A stretch of 54,530 bases of DNA from Candidatus Hydrogenedentota bacterium (GTDB lineage: Bacteria > Hydrogenedentota > Hydrogenedentia > Hydrogenedentales > CAITNO01). Positions within the stretch are counted from its first letter, which is position 1. Each line of letters opens with the position of its first letter. The notes under the pieces are model-generated. The model made no database searches and was not told the DNA's origin. It was given only the letters and a program-made list of their open reading frames with translations. The stretch covers positions 1-54,530 of the forward strand of contig JAAYBJ010000105.1 in NCBI GenBank assembly GCA_012730105.1. Direction: 5' to 3'. The position numbers were made by a program, and so were the translations under genes. Below, in pieces: positions 1 to 8,953 of the stretch.

Positions 1-1162
1 CCTTACCGTTACCAGCGGTGACAACACCTATGCCGTCCCCCTGACCCTGCAGGTTTATCCGGTGCGATTCCCGGACAAGACCACGCTCCATTGTGGCGGT
101 TGGGACTACGTGGACTCCGGCGGCGCTTACGGAATAACCCCTGAAAACCGGGGGCCTTTCCTTGAGCACTTGCGGGCCCATTTCGTGGACACGCCCTGGG
201 CGAAAAGCGGTGTAATTCCCGCCGCCAAGTTCGATACCGGCGCCTATGTCCCGGGCGATACGGCAGCCTTTGACGAATGGATCGCACTTTGGCCCAACGC
301 CCCGAGGTATTACATCTTCGCGGCAGTGAGCGGTCAAATCGGTCCTTACAAAATGGACGACCCTGGTTTTGACCCGGCGGTTCAGGCGTGGGCACAATTC
401 CTGGCCTCCCACGCACAGAGCAAGGGTATTGCCCCGGAAAACATATCCCTGCTGCTCGTGGATGAACCCCATGACAACGCGCAGGACGCCGTTATTCTCG
501 CCTGGGCGAAAGCCATCCGCACCGCGAATACCGGACTACAAATCTGGGAAGACCCGACTTACGGAGATATGACGCTGGCCAATCAGGAGATGGTGGCGGT
601 ATGCCATGTGCTCTGCCCCAACCGGCAGATTTTTGAAGGCAAAGGGGCCGACTACCAGGCCTATTTCGCCGCACGCCAGCAGGAAGGGATACGCCTGGAA
701 TTTTACTCCTGCAGCGGTCCCGCGCGTCTGCTTGACCCCTATTCCTATTACCGCATGCAGCCCTGGCTGTGCTGGCGATGGGATGCGGATGCTTCCCATT
801 TCTGGGCCTTCGGCGACAACGGGCGTTATCCTTCCTGGAACGAATACCTGGGCACCCGAAACGCGTATTCCCCCATTTTTATCGAAGAGACCTCCGTCAC
901 AGCCGCCAAGGAGATGGAAGCCATCCGCGAAGGCATTGAAGACTATGAATACCTGGTGATGCTTCGTGACGCACTGACCGCTGCCGAGTTGAAAGGCATC
1001 ACAAGCCCGGCGCTCGACAAGGCACGGGAATTGTCTTCCGGTGCCGCGTTGCGGGTATTGGAAACCGGTTCAGGCTCCATTATGTGGATGACGGAGCGCC
1101 AACGGACCGAGGCCGACACGGTTCGTGTGGAGATTTTGGAAGTCCTTGCAGCCCTGCAATAG
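1..1162 (+). CDS. DUF4091-type glycoside hydrolase-like protein (5' end missing)
   Basis: The reading frame is open from base 2 and runs to a TAG at 1160-1162, so the true start lies left of the window; the GTG at 62 is only an internal codon. The visible 387 or so residues open with a beta-strand-rich end and continue as a barrel-like region. The segment LLLVDEPHDN looks like a barrel strand carrying an Asp-Glu pair. The C-terminal part has the DUF4091 pattern: an aromatic PWLCWRWDAD segment, then EAIREGIEDYEYLVMLRDAL, followed by helices. DUF4091 proteins are usually secreted, carbohydrate-associated and poorly characterised; the substrate cannot be read from sequence. Its neighbours (symporter, TIM-barrel and sialidase-like secreted proteins) fit a glycan-utilisation context. 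The family call is from motif recognition and the enzymatic role is inference. Confidence 0.8.
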   Translation, partial: LTVTSGDNTYAVPLTLQVYPVRFPDKTTLHCGGWDYVDSGGAYGITPENRGPFLEHLRAHFVDTPWAKSGVIPAAKFDTGAYVPGDTAAFDEWIALWPNAPRYYIFAAVSGQIGPYKMDDPGFDPAVQAWAQFLASHAQSKGIAPENISLLLVDEPHDNAQDAVILAWAKAIRTANTGLQIWEDPTYGDMTLANQEMVAVCHVLCPNRQIFEGKGADYQAYFAARQQEGIRLEFYSCSGPARLLDPYSYYRMQPWLCWRWDADASHFWAFGDNGRYPSWNEYLGTRNAYSPIFIEETSVTAAKEMEAIREGIEDYEYLVMLRDALTAAELKGITSPALDKARELSSGAALRVLETGSGSIMWMTERQRTEADTVRVEILEVLAALQ

Positions 1163-1163
1163 T

Positions 1164-1202
1164 ACCTGTTATCATCCCCTGTGTTCGTTCCACTCAACAG
1201 GT
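1164..1202. repeat. Weak inverted repeat after the DUF4091 gene
   Basis: ACCTGTT (1164-1170) and AACAGGT (1196-1202) are perfect 7-bp inverted copies with 25 bases between them, directly after the stop codon. No clean T-run follows, so this is at best a weak terminator or RNA-stabilising hairpin. Confidence 0.25.
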
Positions 1203-1260
1203 ATGAGATGCTTTTCTCTGTGCAATTTGTGCTTTTTGTGGCCGGTTCTTAATTTGTCAA

Positions 1261-1276
1261 GAGCCACAAGTGGCTC
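1261..1276. repeat. Palindrome GAGCCAC-AA-GTGGCTC in the symporter upstream region
   Basis: Perfect 7-bp inverted repeat with a 2-bp centre, about 115 bp upstream of the symporter start. Its symmetry and short spacing suit a dimeric regulator binding site better than a terminator, since no T-run follows. The 228-bp spacer (1163-1390) otherwise shows no gene. Confidence 0.35.
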
Positions 1277-1390
1277 AAAAACTCACAACAAGATTTGGTT
1301 GCAACGAAACCGTATCCTCGATGACAGCAATACCCCGCACCGTGGCATATTCCAATGCGCCCTGGCCTGTGACAAAGAAAGGAAATGGGA

Positions 1391-2782
1391 ATGATAGAAA
1401 CCATTGACCGCGCACTCTCAACAGTAAGCGGCTGGGTTTGGGGGGCCCCCTTGCTTATTCTGCTCCTTGGGACGCATGTATTCCTGACGGTGCGTCTCCG
1501 GTTTATCCAGCGCTACCTGCCCCAGGCTATCAAACTGTCTGTCAGCCGCAACGCGGAAGGCACGGGGGATGTCAGTCATTTCAGCGCCCTTACCGTGGCG
1601 CTCGCGGCCACCGTCGGCACAGGCAATATAGTGGGGGTGGCGACGGCGGTGAGCCTGGGCGGTCCCGGAGCCGTATTATGGATGTGGCTGACCGGGGTTT
1701 TCGGCATTGCCACCAAGTACGCCGAAGCGGTTCTTTCTGTAAAGTACCGGGTTATCAATGAACGCGGGCAGATGGCCGGCGGACCCATGTATGTGATTGC
1801 ACGGGGTTTGAAAATGCCTTGGCTCGGCTTTCTCTTCGCCTTGTTCACAGCCGTCGCGGCCTTCGGCATCGGCAACATGGTCCAGGCCAACGCCGTGACC
1901 ACGCTGGTCAAGCGAACCCTGGAAGAGCAACTGGGCGCGGGTGGCCTCATCCTGGCCGCAAGCCCGTGGATCACGGGAATACTGATGAGCGCACTCACCG
2001 CCCTGGTGCTCCTGGGCGGCATCAAATCCATCGGCAATACCTGCACCAAGCTGGTGCCGCTCATGGCGATTTTCTATGTCGCGGGCTGCCTGGCTTTGCT
2101 CGTCATGCATGCCGGCACCTTGCCGGCAACGGTGGCGCTCATTCTTAAGAGCGCCTTCACCGGCCAAGCCGCGGCAGGCGGATTTGTCGGGGCGGGCGTG
2201 ATGGCCGCCATGCGCTACGGCGTTGCTCGGGGCCTGTTTTCCAACGAGTCCGGACTGGGCAGCGCACCCATCGTTGCCGCCGCCGCCCAGACCCGCAACC
2301 CGGTGCGCCAGGCGTTGGTCTCCGCCACCGGCACCTTTTGGGACACGGTGGTCATCTGCCTGCTGACGGGGCTGGTCGTAGTCAACTCCGGGAAATGGAT
2401 GGAAGCCCATGATGCCGGTCAACTCACCCACATGGCTTTTCAGGACCTCGGCTTGCTGGGACCCGCCGTATTGACTATCGGCCTGCTCACCTTTGTCTTT
2501 TCCACCATCCTGGGATGGTCTTATTACGGCGAAAAAGCTGTTGAATACCTGCTGGGTACCCGCGCCACCATCCCGTACCGGGCCCTCTGGGTCGCCGCCG
2601 TGATGGTGGGTTCCGTGGTCAAGCTTGACATGGTCTGGAACTTCGCGGACATTGCCAACGCGTTAATGGCCCTGCCCAACCTGGCGGCGCTACTCCTGCT
2701 CAGCGGCGTTGTTGCCAATGAAACCCAGAAATACTTGTGGGAGGGTAATTTGGATCAGGATGCGCCTCCTCCCGGTGAATGA
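1391..2782 (+). CDS. AGCS-family sodium:amino acid (alanine/glycine) symporter
   Basis: Integral membrane protein of 463 residues, matching the usual 440-540 of the alanine/glycine:cation symporter family (AlsT/DagA type), which imports small neutral amino acids with Na+. Visible family features are the N-terminal GAPLLILLLGTHVFLTVRL helix, the conserved ALAATVGTGNIVGVATA segment near residue 70, GPGAVLWMW, and the later ARGLFSNESGLGSAPI motif near residue 285 that is highly characteristic of AGCS. About ten hydrophobic spans are evident. An ATG at 1385 is in frame, but the AAAGGA site at about 1377-1382 is too close to it and is 8 bases from the ATG at 1391, which I choose. Location between two secreted glycan-active proteins suggests co-uptake of nutrients; the exact amino acid is not predictable. 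Confidence 0.93.
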   Translation: MIETIDRALSTVSGWVWGAPLLILLLGTHVFLTVRLRFIQRYLPQAIKLSVSRNAEGTGDVSHFSALTVALAATVGTGNIVGVATAVSLGGPGAVLWMWLTGVFGIATKYAEAVLSVKYRVINERGQMAGGPMYVIARGLKMPWLGFLFALFTAVAAFGIGNMVQANAVTTLVKRTLEEQLGAGGLILAASPWITGILMSALTALVLLGGIKSIGNTCTKLVPLMAIFYVAGCLALLVMHAGTLPATVALILKSAFTGQAAAGGFVGAGVMAAMRYGVARGLFSNESGLGSAPIVAAAAQTRNPVRQALVSATGTFWDTVVICLLTGLVVVNSGKWMEAHDAGQLTHMAFQDLGLLGPAVLTIGLLTFVFSTILGWSYYGEKAVEYLLGTRATIPYRALWVAAVMVGSVVKLDMVWNFADIANALMALPNLAALLLLSGVVANETQKYLWEGNLDQDAPPPGE

Positions 2783-2885
2783 CAGATAATTCTTCTGTTT
2801 GAGTTGTCGGGTCGTCGCTAAGTTCATATCTGACCTGTGCACCTGTCTCGACTGGGATGCTGCGGAATTGATAAGGAGTTCTCTT

Positions 2886-4883
2886 ATGAACACCAGTGTC
2901 GTTCTCGCATACACATTTCTTTTGGTGTTGTTTTTCGCCGCCGGTGTTGCGGCGGTTTCCCCCGGCACCGATGAACTGGTCATGGCGCGCCAAGGGGATC
3001 CGGGCGAGGCCATGTTGATTGTGGAAAAGATGGCGACATCCATATCGGTTCGCTCCGAACATTTCAGGTTAAGCCTGGATCAACGCTACGGAGGAACGAT
3101 TTCCTCCTTTCAATTATTTGACGGGAGCCGCTGGAATGAGTTGTTCGATTCTCCAGAGCGGGGGTTTCCCGACCTAATCTTTCAGAACGGAGAACAGGAA
3201 TTCCGGATTTCCCTGGATTCCAAAGCGACCCTATCTGAACCTGAAACAACCGGCCGGGATATTCATGTTACCGTTGATGCCGTGCCACGCTCCCCAGACG
3301 GTGAGATGTTGCCTTGGCGTGTGCGGCTCAACTATACCATTTGTCCCGAAGGTGCCGTCTTTGTTGATTTTGTTCTGACCCTCCCCGCTGGAATATCGGG
3401 GCCAAGCGACCTTTCCGTACGCTTTGATGTCGGTGATGCCGTCCGGCAATTCCCCAGATTCCGTGATGACAACCTTGCCAAACAGGGGAACAGTTTCCCT
3501 TCCGCCCGGGTCGCGTTTGGCGCGGACTCGGACCACAGTTTCACCAATGAAGTCGAAGTCTTCGTTGAACACAAGCGTCCGCTGTCCGGACAATCCGACT
3601 TCCGGCATGATAGCCGTGGACATTTTTTGTGGCGCCTGAGCAAAGGCGCCGCTAGTGTGGAGGGCCCCGTGGAATACGCAAACACGCTTTCCCTGGGCGT
3701 CGGTGCGGCTGTCGACGGGTTTCTTAAAAGCAACGTGATTGGACAACGGGTCTTTCACTGGGTCAATTGGCTTGACCTGGAACACTGGTATCCAACCAAT
3801 GAGCAGATTGATAAAATGGCAGAGGCGGGCGCCACCATGCTCATTCTCCATATGGAATGGATGCGCCAGCGCGGCAGTAACGGAAAACCACACGCCGATT
3901 ACAGAGATGCCCGTGACCCGGAAGCAATGAGACGCGCAATCGCATATGCCCACGAAAAGGGACTAAAGGTGGGGCTCTACATGCGGGGCATCGAACCTTA
4001 CGCACTTGACGCGGACTTCTTTGAACAGTATTGCACCCGCGACCGGGACGGACTGTACGTAGACTGGCACGGCCCTGCGGCAATCTCGTGGCACGAAACC
4101 ATGAACACTCCGGAAGATGCCCTTGGCGACAGCCATTACACAACGGATGGCAGTTTGGCGCCGGCAAAAGCCTACTTCCAATTTACCAGAAGATTGCGTG
4201 AGATTGTGGGCCCCCAGGGGTTTCTCATAGGTCACCAGGGCTCGTTCAATTCGGGTGTTTTTGCCAATTTGTGTTTCGACGCCTATCTCCCCGGCGAAAC
4301 GGGCAGCGACCGCAGGATGTTTTCCGATATCGCGGAAGCGGGATACAAAGGCATGACGGGCGACAGTGTGTGCATGCCCTGGACCCTTGATCTGCCGGCC
4401 TACAGGAACGCAGAAGGCGCCGCAAAAATGGCCGCATGGGGATTTTACCCTCATCTCGTCATGGGGCTTCCCTCGGAACATGAAGAAGGGCTGGTGTTCA
4501 ACCTTGAAGCGGATGCGCCTGAGTACGCATTCATAAGGCCCTACTGGCGATTGCTTTCCAGCATTGATATGGAGAAAGCACAGGTCCATAACCTTCCGGG
4601 GGTAAACCGGGCCGCACTTTCTACTTCAAACCCGTCCGTGCAAGGCGTAGTCTATAAGGCGGAAGATATGGCTCTGGTCATTGCCGCCAACCTGGGGGCC
4701 GTACCGGTGGCCGCCACGCTGGAATTGGATACGGATTTCCTTGGCATGGCCGGGGAATATCGTGTGCGCCGGATTAACGCCAGTACAGGCGCAGCGCAAT
4801 CGACAGGCGTGACAGAAAGGAAAATTCTGACAAGCGTGCTTGCTCCTTGGGGTTTGGAAGGGTTTCTCCTTTCACCTCCATAA
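2886..4883 (+). CDS. Secreted TIM-barrel glycosidase-like protein
   Basis: Protein of 665 residues. The start is the ATG at 2886, preceded by AAGGAG at 2873-2878 with 7-base spacing; it opens a clean signal peptide (basic-poor, hydrophobic FLLVLFFAAGVAAV), so the product is exported. The first ~270 residues look like a beta-sandwich. A (beta/alpha)8-type half follows: LDLEHWYPTNEQIDKMAEAG, then MLILHMEWMR, a helix-strand pair ending GLKVGLYMRGIEP, YVDWHG, and later FLIGHQGS and CFDAYLPGETGSDRRM. The C-terminal ~90 residues resemble the small beta domain that ends many alpha-galactosidase-like enzymes. The organisation resembles GH36/GH97-like or DUF6259-like proteins, but I cannot identify the catalytic acids with certainty. 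It sits 103 bp after the symporter and is almost contiguous with the sialidase-like gene, so co-transcription is likely. Confidence 0.65.
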   Translation: MNTSVVLAYTFLLVLFFAAGVAAVSPGTDELVMARQGDPGEAMLIVEKMATSISVRSEHFRLSLDQRYGGTISSFQLFDGSRWNELFDSPERGFPDLIFQNGEQEFRISLDSKATLSEPETTGRDIHVTVDAVPRSPDGEMLPWRVRLNYTICPEGAVFVDFVLTLPAGISGPSDLSVRFDVGDAVRQFPRFRDDNLAKQGNSFPSARVAFGADSDHSFTNEVEVFVEHKRPLSGQSDFRHDSRGHFLWRLSKGAASVEGPVEYANTLSLGVGAAVDGFLKSNVIGQRVFHWVNWLDLEHWYPTNEQIDKMAEAGATMLILHMEWMRQRGSNGKPHADYRDARDPEAMRRAIAYAHEKGLKVGLYMRGIEPYALDADFFEQYCTRDRDGLYVDWHGPAAISWHETMNTPEDALGDSHYTTDGSLAPAKAYFQFTRRLREIVGPQGFLIGHQGSFNSGVFANLCFDAYLPGETGSDRRMFSDIAEAGYKGMTGDSVCMPWTLDLPAYRNAEGAAKMAAWGFYPHLVMGLPSEHEEGLVFNLEADAPEYAFIRPYWRLLSSIDMEKAQVHNLPGVNRAALSTSNPSVQGVVYKAEDMALVIAANLGAVPVAATLELDTDFLGMAGEYRVRRINASTGAAQSTGVTERKILTSVLAPWGLEGFLLSPP

Positions 4884-4893
4884 ATACAAAATA

Positions 4894-6117
4894 ATGGCAA
4901 TAAAAATGAATAGAATCGAATCTCTTCTCATCTTGGCATGCTTTCTTTTAAGCCCGGTGATTTTAAATTGGCCTTCCACTTTTGCGGAGGAAACCGTACC
5001 ATTTCCCCTTTGGGCTCCTGAGACACCTGTCCCGGAAACGGCTGAAACGCCCCTGTTGGAAGAAGTGCGCTTTTCTGTCATCAAGAAGCGTGAACCAGAG
5101 GTAGACGGGTATAACTGGCTGCATGGCGTTGCGTTGGTCTGGCATCAAAACGTCCTGTTCTCCTTCTGGGGCCACAACAAGTCTGATGAGAATACGCCCT
5201 CCGAGATCGCACAGGGCAGGCACAGTATGGATGGCGGCATAACCTGGAGCCCGGTATGGACGCTCGCGTCCGGTACCGGAGATGAGGGTCGCAGCCATGG
5301 CGTTTTTTTGACTCATAACGGCGGTTTATGGGCCTTTCTGGCACGCTTTGGAACCGGTTATGCTCATCTCAAGACAGAGGCCTTTCTCCTGGCAAGGATG
5401 CCTTTGTCGCGGGACGATGCCAGTGTGGCCTGGGAATACAGAGGCATCGTGGCTGAGGATTTCTGGCCCTGCGACAGGCCGGTTCCCCTGAAAAACGGAA
5501 ACTGGATTATGGCGGGGGCGCGAATCCCGAACGGCCCGGGACAGGCTTTTCCCGCCGTGGCAGTAAGCCGCGAAATGGACTGGCTTCATTGGGACGTCAT
5601 TGCCCTGCCGGTACCTGAAAACCTGGGCACTATTTGGGGTGAAACTACGATAATCGTTGACGATAAAGAAGTCACGGCCATTATCCGGGCCGGAGGTGAG
5701 CACGGTTATGCGCTGACCGCATCCAGTCGAGATTATGGAAAGACCTGGACCCACTTACGTTTGTCAAACCTGCCTATGCCGGGTACCAAGGCTTATGCCG
5801 GAACCTTAAGTACCGGCCAACGATATGCCGTCGGAACATTTACACGTGATCACAATGGCGCGCGGTACCCCCTTACCCTCGCCGTAAGCATGCCGGGAGA
5901 ACGTTTCTTTTCCCGCCTCTTCCGCATCCGCGATGCCTTGTTTCCCCGAGGACCGGGCGAATCTATTGGGAACGCCTCTCTTTCCTACCCCTACGCCGTG
6001 GAGCATGGCGGGCACCTTTATGTGGCCTATTCCAATGACGGCGGGCGCGGACGCAATCTTAACAGCGCGGAAATGGCGGTGATTCCGCTGTCAGCCCTGG
6101 ATGCCAGAAGCCATTGA
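4894..6117 (+). CDS. Secreted sialidase/BNR-repeat-like protein
   Basis: 407 residues if started at the ATG at 4894; the ATG at 4906 (MNRIESLL) is equally plausible and neither has a strong ribosome-binding site. The upstream extension overlapping the previous gene has no start support. The N-terminus is a signal peptide (LLILACFLLSPVIL). Two Asp-box/BNR motifs are visible, SMDGGITW and SSRDYGKTW, spaced as in a six-bladed sialidase-type beta-propeller. Other propeller-like features are repeated WxxG/ExRG strands and WGETTIIVDDKEV. Asp-box propellers include sialidases and other glycan-binding or glycan-cleaving proteins. The Arg triad of true sialidases cannot be assigned reliably, so the activity remains open. 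It begins 10 bp after the preceding glycosidase-like gene and ends this + strand group. Confidence 0.7.
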   Translation: MAIKMNRIESLLILACFLLSPVILNWPSTFAEETVPFPLWAPETPVPETAETPLLEEVRFSVIKKREPEVDGYNWLHGVALVWHQNVLFSFWGHNKSDENTPSEIAQGRHSMDGGITWSPVWTLASGTGDEGRSHGVFLTHNGGLWAFLARFGTGYAHLKTEAFLLARMPLSRDDASVAWEYRGIVAEDFWPCDRPVPLKNGNWIMAGARIPNGPGQAFPAVAVSREMDWLHWDVIALPVPENLGTIWGETTIIVDDKEVTAIIRAGGEHGYALTASSRDYGKTWTHLRLSNLPMPGTKAYAGTLSTGQRYAVGTFTRDHNGARYPLTLAVSMPGERFFSRLFRIRDALFPRGPGESIGNASLSYPYAVEHGGHLYVAYSNDGGRGRNLNSAEMAVIPLSALDARSH

Positions 6118-6215
6118 CAGCAGCATGGCTCATGACACGGTGTAGTTGCCGTTTTCATCTGTCAGGAAACATACTCGGACCCCCTCTTGAAACCTCACAA
6201 TACGTGACTTTTAAG

Positions 6216-6235
6216 GCATTGAAATTCCGCAATGC
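6216..6235 (-). terminator. Weak hairpin downstream of the hybrid kinase
   Basis: GCATTG (6216-6221) and CAATGC (6230-6235) can pair around an 8-base loop, about 29 bases past the hybrid kinase stop on the minus strand. Only a short T/A-rich tract follows, so termination is a weak suggestion. Confidence 0.25.
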
Positions 6236-6263
6236 GTTCTCACTAAAGCCTCCTGTCATCCGG

Positions 6264-8690
6264 TTATCCACTGGGCATACGTTGAAGGTTAAGAATCTGA
6301 TCCAATTTTCCCGACAAGATGCGCTCATCATAGGGCTTCTGCAGAAACGCGTTTACATTTTGTCCATCAAATCTTGCCTCAATATCTTCCTCGGCGTAGC
6401 CGCTCGCAAGTATGACGGGAATATCCGGCTGGATTCGGCGCAATTCCTGAAGCGTTTGGACTCCATCCATTCGCGGCATACTTAGGTCAAGCAGTACACA
6501 GTCGACATCCCCGCAGCATGTATTGAAAATCTCCACGGCATCAAGACCATTATTGGCTGTAATAACGGTGTAGCCTAACTGTCTAAGCATGATCGTACCG
6601 ATTTCCAGAACATCGGCTTCATCATCCACGAACAAGACAGTGTGCCTGATTCGCGGAATCTCAGGGCGCCCGCCGGCCTCTTCGGGAAAAACCGTTTGAC
6701 CACAGGGTAACGCTGGGAAGAGAACCCGTATGTCAGTTCCCTTGCCAGGGACGCTGTCTAGTATGAGCGCTCCCTTATGTGCCTTCATGATGCCGAGCAC
6801 CGCCGACATTCCCAGGCCGCGCCCGGTAAATTTGGTCGTGAAGAACGGGTCAAAGAGTTTTTCTTTAACTTCGTCGCTCATGCCGCATCCATTGTCCTTG
6901 ACTTCAAGACAAACGTAATCGCCCTCCAGGGCGTCAAACAGGGCCCTGCTCCGTGAGAGATAGTCTTTTGTACAATGAAGCACCATGGTCGATACCGCGA
7001 CTACTCCGCCATGCTCCTCATTCAAGGACTCGGACGCGTTTAAAAGCAGGTTCATTACCACCTGCTGGATTTGGGTCGCATCCGCTTCAATCTGTGGCAG
7101 ATCGTCTAACAGATTCACCTGCAAGATGATTTTTTTAGAAACCGAGGACTGAATAAGAGGAATGAACTCGCGTACGACATCGCCGATATCCAGGGTCTGC
7201 AGGGCAACGCTCCTCTTGCCGGAGTAAGCGAGCATTTGGCGCGTCAATGAAGAGGCCCTATCCACGGACCTTCTAATATTATCTACGAACGGCCGGGAAG
7301 GAGAATGCTCTGAAATTAGTTTTTGTATCAGGTTTACATTACCCAGAACGATTTGCAGGATATTGTTAAAGTCATGGGCGATGCCGCCGGCAAGCACACC
7401 CAGGCTTTCAAGTTTCTGTGCGTATTGTATCTGGGCTTCCAGGTCTCTGCGTTCCTCTTCCGACCGTTTGACTGCTGTAATATCCCTTAAGAATACGTAT
7501 TGGCGATTATCATCTCCCGGCTTGTGACCGCTGACGCTGACCTCAATATCAATGGTGGTTCCATCTTTTCGTTTCTGACACGTCTCAAAGCGGTCGGCTC
7601 CCTTCTCATGAATCAATTCAATATGCTTACTGATTTCCTCCGAAGTTTCAACGGCTTCCACATCATTGATAGACATTTGTAAGAGTTCTTCGCGGGTATA
7701 ACCGATAATCTGGCAATAGGCATCGTTAACATCCAGGAATTTTCCTTCACCATCAACAATCCAGAAGCCATCCATGGCGGTCTGCAAAATCATTTTATAT
7801 TCTATTTCGGATTGTTTACGCCTGGTAATGTCCCGCAGAATACCAACCGCGTGCCACTCTCCGGAAATTTGCATTGACGAAACGGACAGTTCTATGTCAA
7901 CTTCCTGACCATTTTTTGCCAAAGCCTTCAACTCTGTTGTTTTACCAACTACAGGCCCACGGCCGGTGCGCTGCCATTCGGTAATTCCGCCTTGATATTC
8001 AAGCTTCCGGTGGGGCGGCACCAAAAGAGTATGTAACGATTTCCCTATAACCTCATCGGTCTGATATCCGAGAATCCGTTCCGCTGACGGATTCCAAAAA
8101 GTAACCAGACCGGCATTATCCATCACAATAATCCCGTCAAGCGCCGATGTGTTGATGCCGTCCAGGAGCGCATCCCGCTCATGAAGAATGATTTCCAGTT
8201 TTTCGCGGCACATAATCTCTTCGGAAAGCCTGGTATGCTCCGCCAAGAGCCTCTTATGCCATTCCACCATTTCAATGAGTACATAAATAAAAGCCAGGGC
8301 AATCAGTACGAGTCCTAATCCGTTGAAAAGATTGTCTATGCCCCGTATGACATGTGTCCAGTCGGCAAGGAATTTTGCGTCCAGAAAGCCAAGTGTTCTA
8401 AAAATTCTAAAAGACTGGGAAACGAGCAGGACAAAAATGCCGGCAATCACAAGAAAAGCTATCTTTCGTGCCTTGAGAATCCTGATACACAAATAACCGG
8501 TGATACCGGATATTAAAATGATTCCGCCCCCCCAGGTGATAGAACTTAATAAAGGAACATTGATATTAAAAATCCTCATCAAAAAATCAGGGATAAGAGA
8601 TAGAAAAACAACCCATCCTGCGGTCAATAATGCAAATACACGCAAGTGTGAGGTATTAAATATCTTTCCTGTACTCTCCCGTACCATCAT
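6264..8690 (-). CDS. Membrane hybrid sensor histidine kinase with two PAS domains and C-terminal receiver
   Basis: 808 residues. Four hydrophobic spans occupy roughly residues 17-145. Two PAS/PAC units follow at ~175-290 (ending GILRDITRRKQ) and ~295-410 (ending VFLRDITAVKR). The dimerisation/phosphoacceptor region has the PAS-kinase signature GGIAHDFNNILQ, with the phosphorylated His near 439. The ATPase domain shows NLLLNASESL (N box), VKDNGCGMS (G1) and FTTKFTGRGLGMS (F/G2). A receiver at ~690-800 has LFVDDEAD and LLDLSMPRMDG with the phosphoacceptor Asp. The start ATG at 8690 follows GAGGA at 7-base spacing; an adjacent second ATG is also possible. There is no separate output regulator next to it, so it probably passes phosphate to an unlinked partner or acts in a phosphorelay. 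It lies next to a Ser/Thr kinase on the same strand. Confidence 0.95.
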   Translation of the reverse strand: MMVRESTGKIFNTSHLRVFALLTAGWVVFLSLIPDFLMRIFNINVPLLSSITWGGGIILISGITGYLCIRILKARKIAFLVIAGIFVLLVSQSFRIFRTLGFLDAKFLADWTHVIRGIDNLFNGLGLVLIALAFIYVLIEMVEWHKRLLAEHTRLSEEIMCREKLEIILHERDALLDGINTSALDGIIVMDNAGLVTFWNPSAERILGYQTDEVIGKSLHTLLVPPHRKLEYQGGITEWQRTGRGPVVGKTTELKALAKNGQEVDIELSVSSMQISGEWHAVGILRDITRRKQSEIEYKMILQTAMDGFWIVDGEGKFLDVNDAYCQIIGYTREELLQMSINDVEAVETSEEISKHIELIHEKGADRFETCQKRKDGTTIDIEVSVSGHKPGDDNRQYVFLRDITAVKRSEEERRDLEAQIQYAQKLESLGVLAGGIAHDFNNILQIVLGNVNLIQKLISEHSPSRPFVDNIRRSVDRASSLTRQMLAYSGKRSVALQTLDIGDVVREFIPLIQSSVSKKIILQVNLLDDLPQIEADATQIQQVVMNLLLNASESLNEEHGGVVAVSTMVLHCTKDYLSRSRALFDALEGDYVCLEVKDNGCGMSDEVKEKLFDPFFTTKFTGRGLGMSAVLGIMKAHKGALILDSVPGKGTDIRVLFPALPCGQTVFPEEAGGRPEIPRIRHTVLFVDDEADVLEIGTIMLRQLGYTVITANNGLDAVEIFNTCCGDVDCVLLDLSMPRMDGVQTLQELRRIQPDIPVILASGYAEEDIEARFDGQNVNAFLQKPYDERILSGKLDQILNLQRMPSG

Positions 8691-8892
8691 GTGTCATTCC
8701 TCAAGGGAAATATCCTATTTGCGTTAAAATCCGACATCTATTACTATACAGCAAAGAGCAAGATTTAACAATATTAATATTTATAAAAAATACAAAGGGC
8801 TCAGGACTTAGGTGTTGTTGTATTTTTTAACCACAAGGCGCCAAGTACAGAGAAAAAAAAAGAAAGGAGAAGTGAATCAAGGAAACAACAGA

Positions 8893-8935
8893 TTATCGGG
8901 GACGCTGCTTTGTTATAAAGTGCCCCCGCCGATAA
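8893..8935 (-). terminator. Possible hairpin after the Ser/Thr kinase
   Basis: TTATCGG (8893-8899) pairs with CCGATAA (8929-8935), with an alternative CGGGG/CCCCG pairing inside. It lies about 20-60 bases past the kinase stop on the minus strand, in a 263-bp spacer that is otherwise A-rich and holds no gene. The following T-rich tract is poor, so the terminator call is tentative. Confidence 0.25.
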
Positions 8936-8953
8936 ACCTTGAATGATAATAAG

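Noticed and set aside
6114-6485. 123-codon + strand frame after the sialidase-like gene
   Set aside because: Its second half is antisense to the receiver domain of the histidine kinase; no ribosome-binding site.
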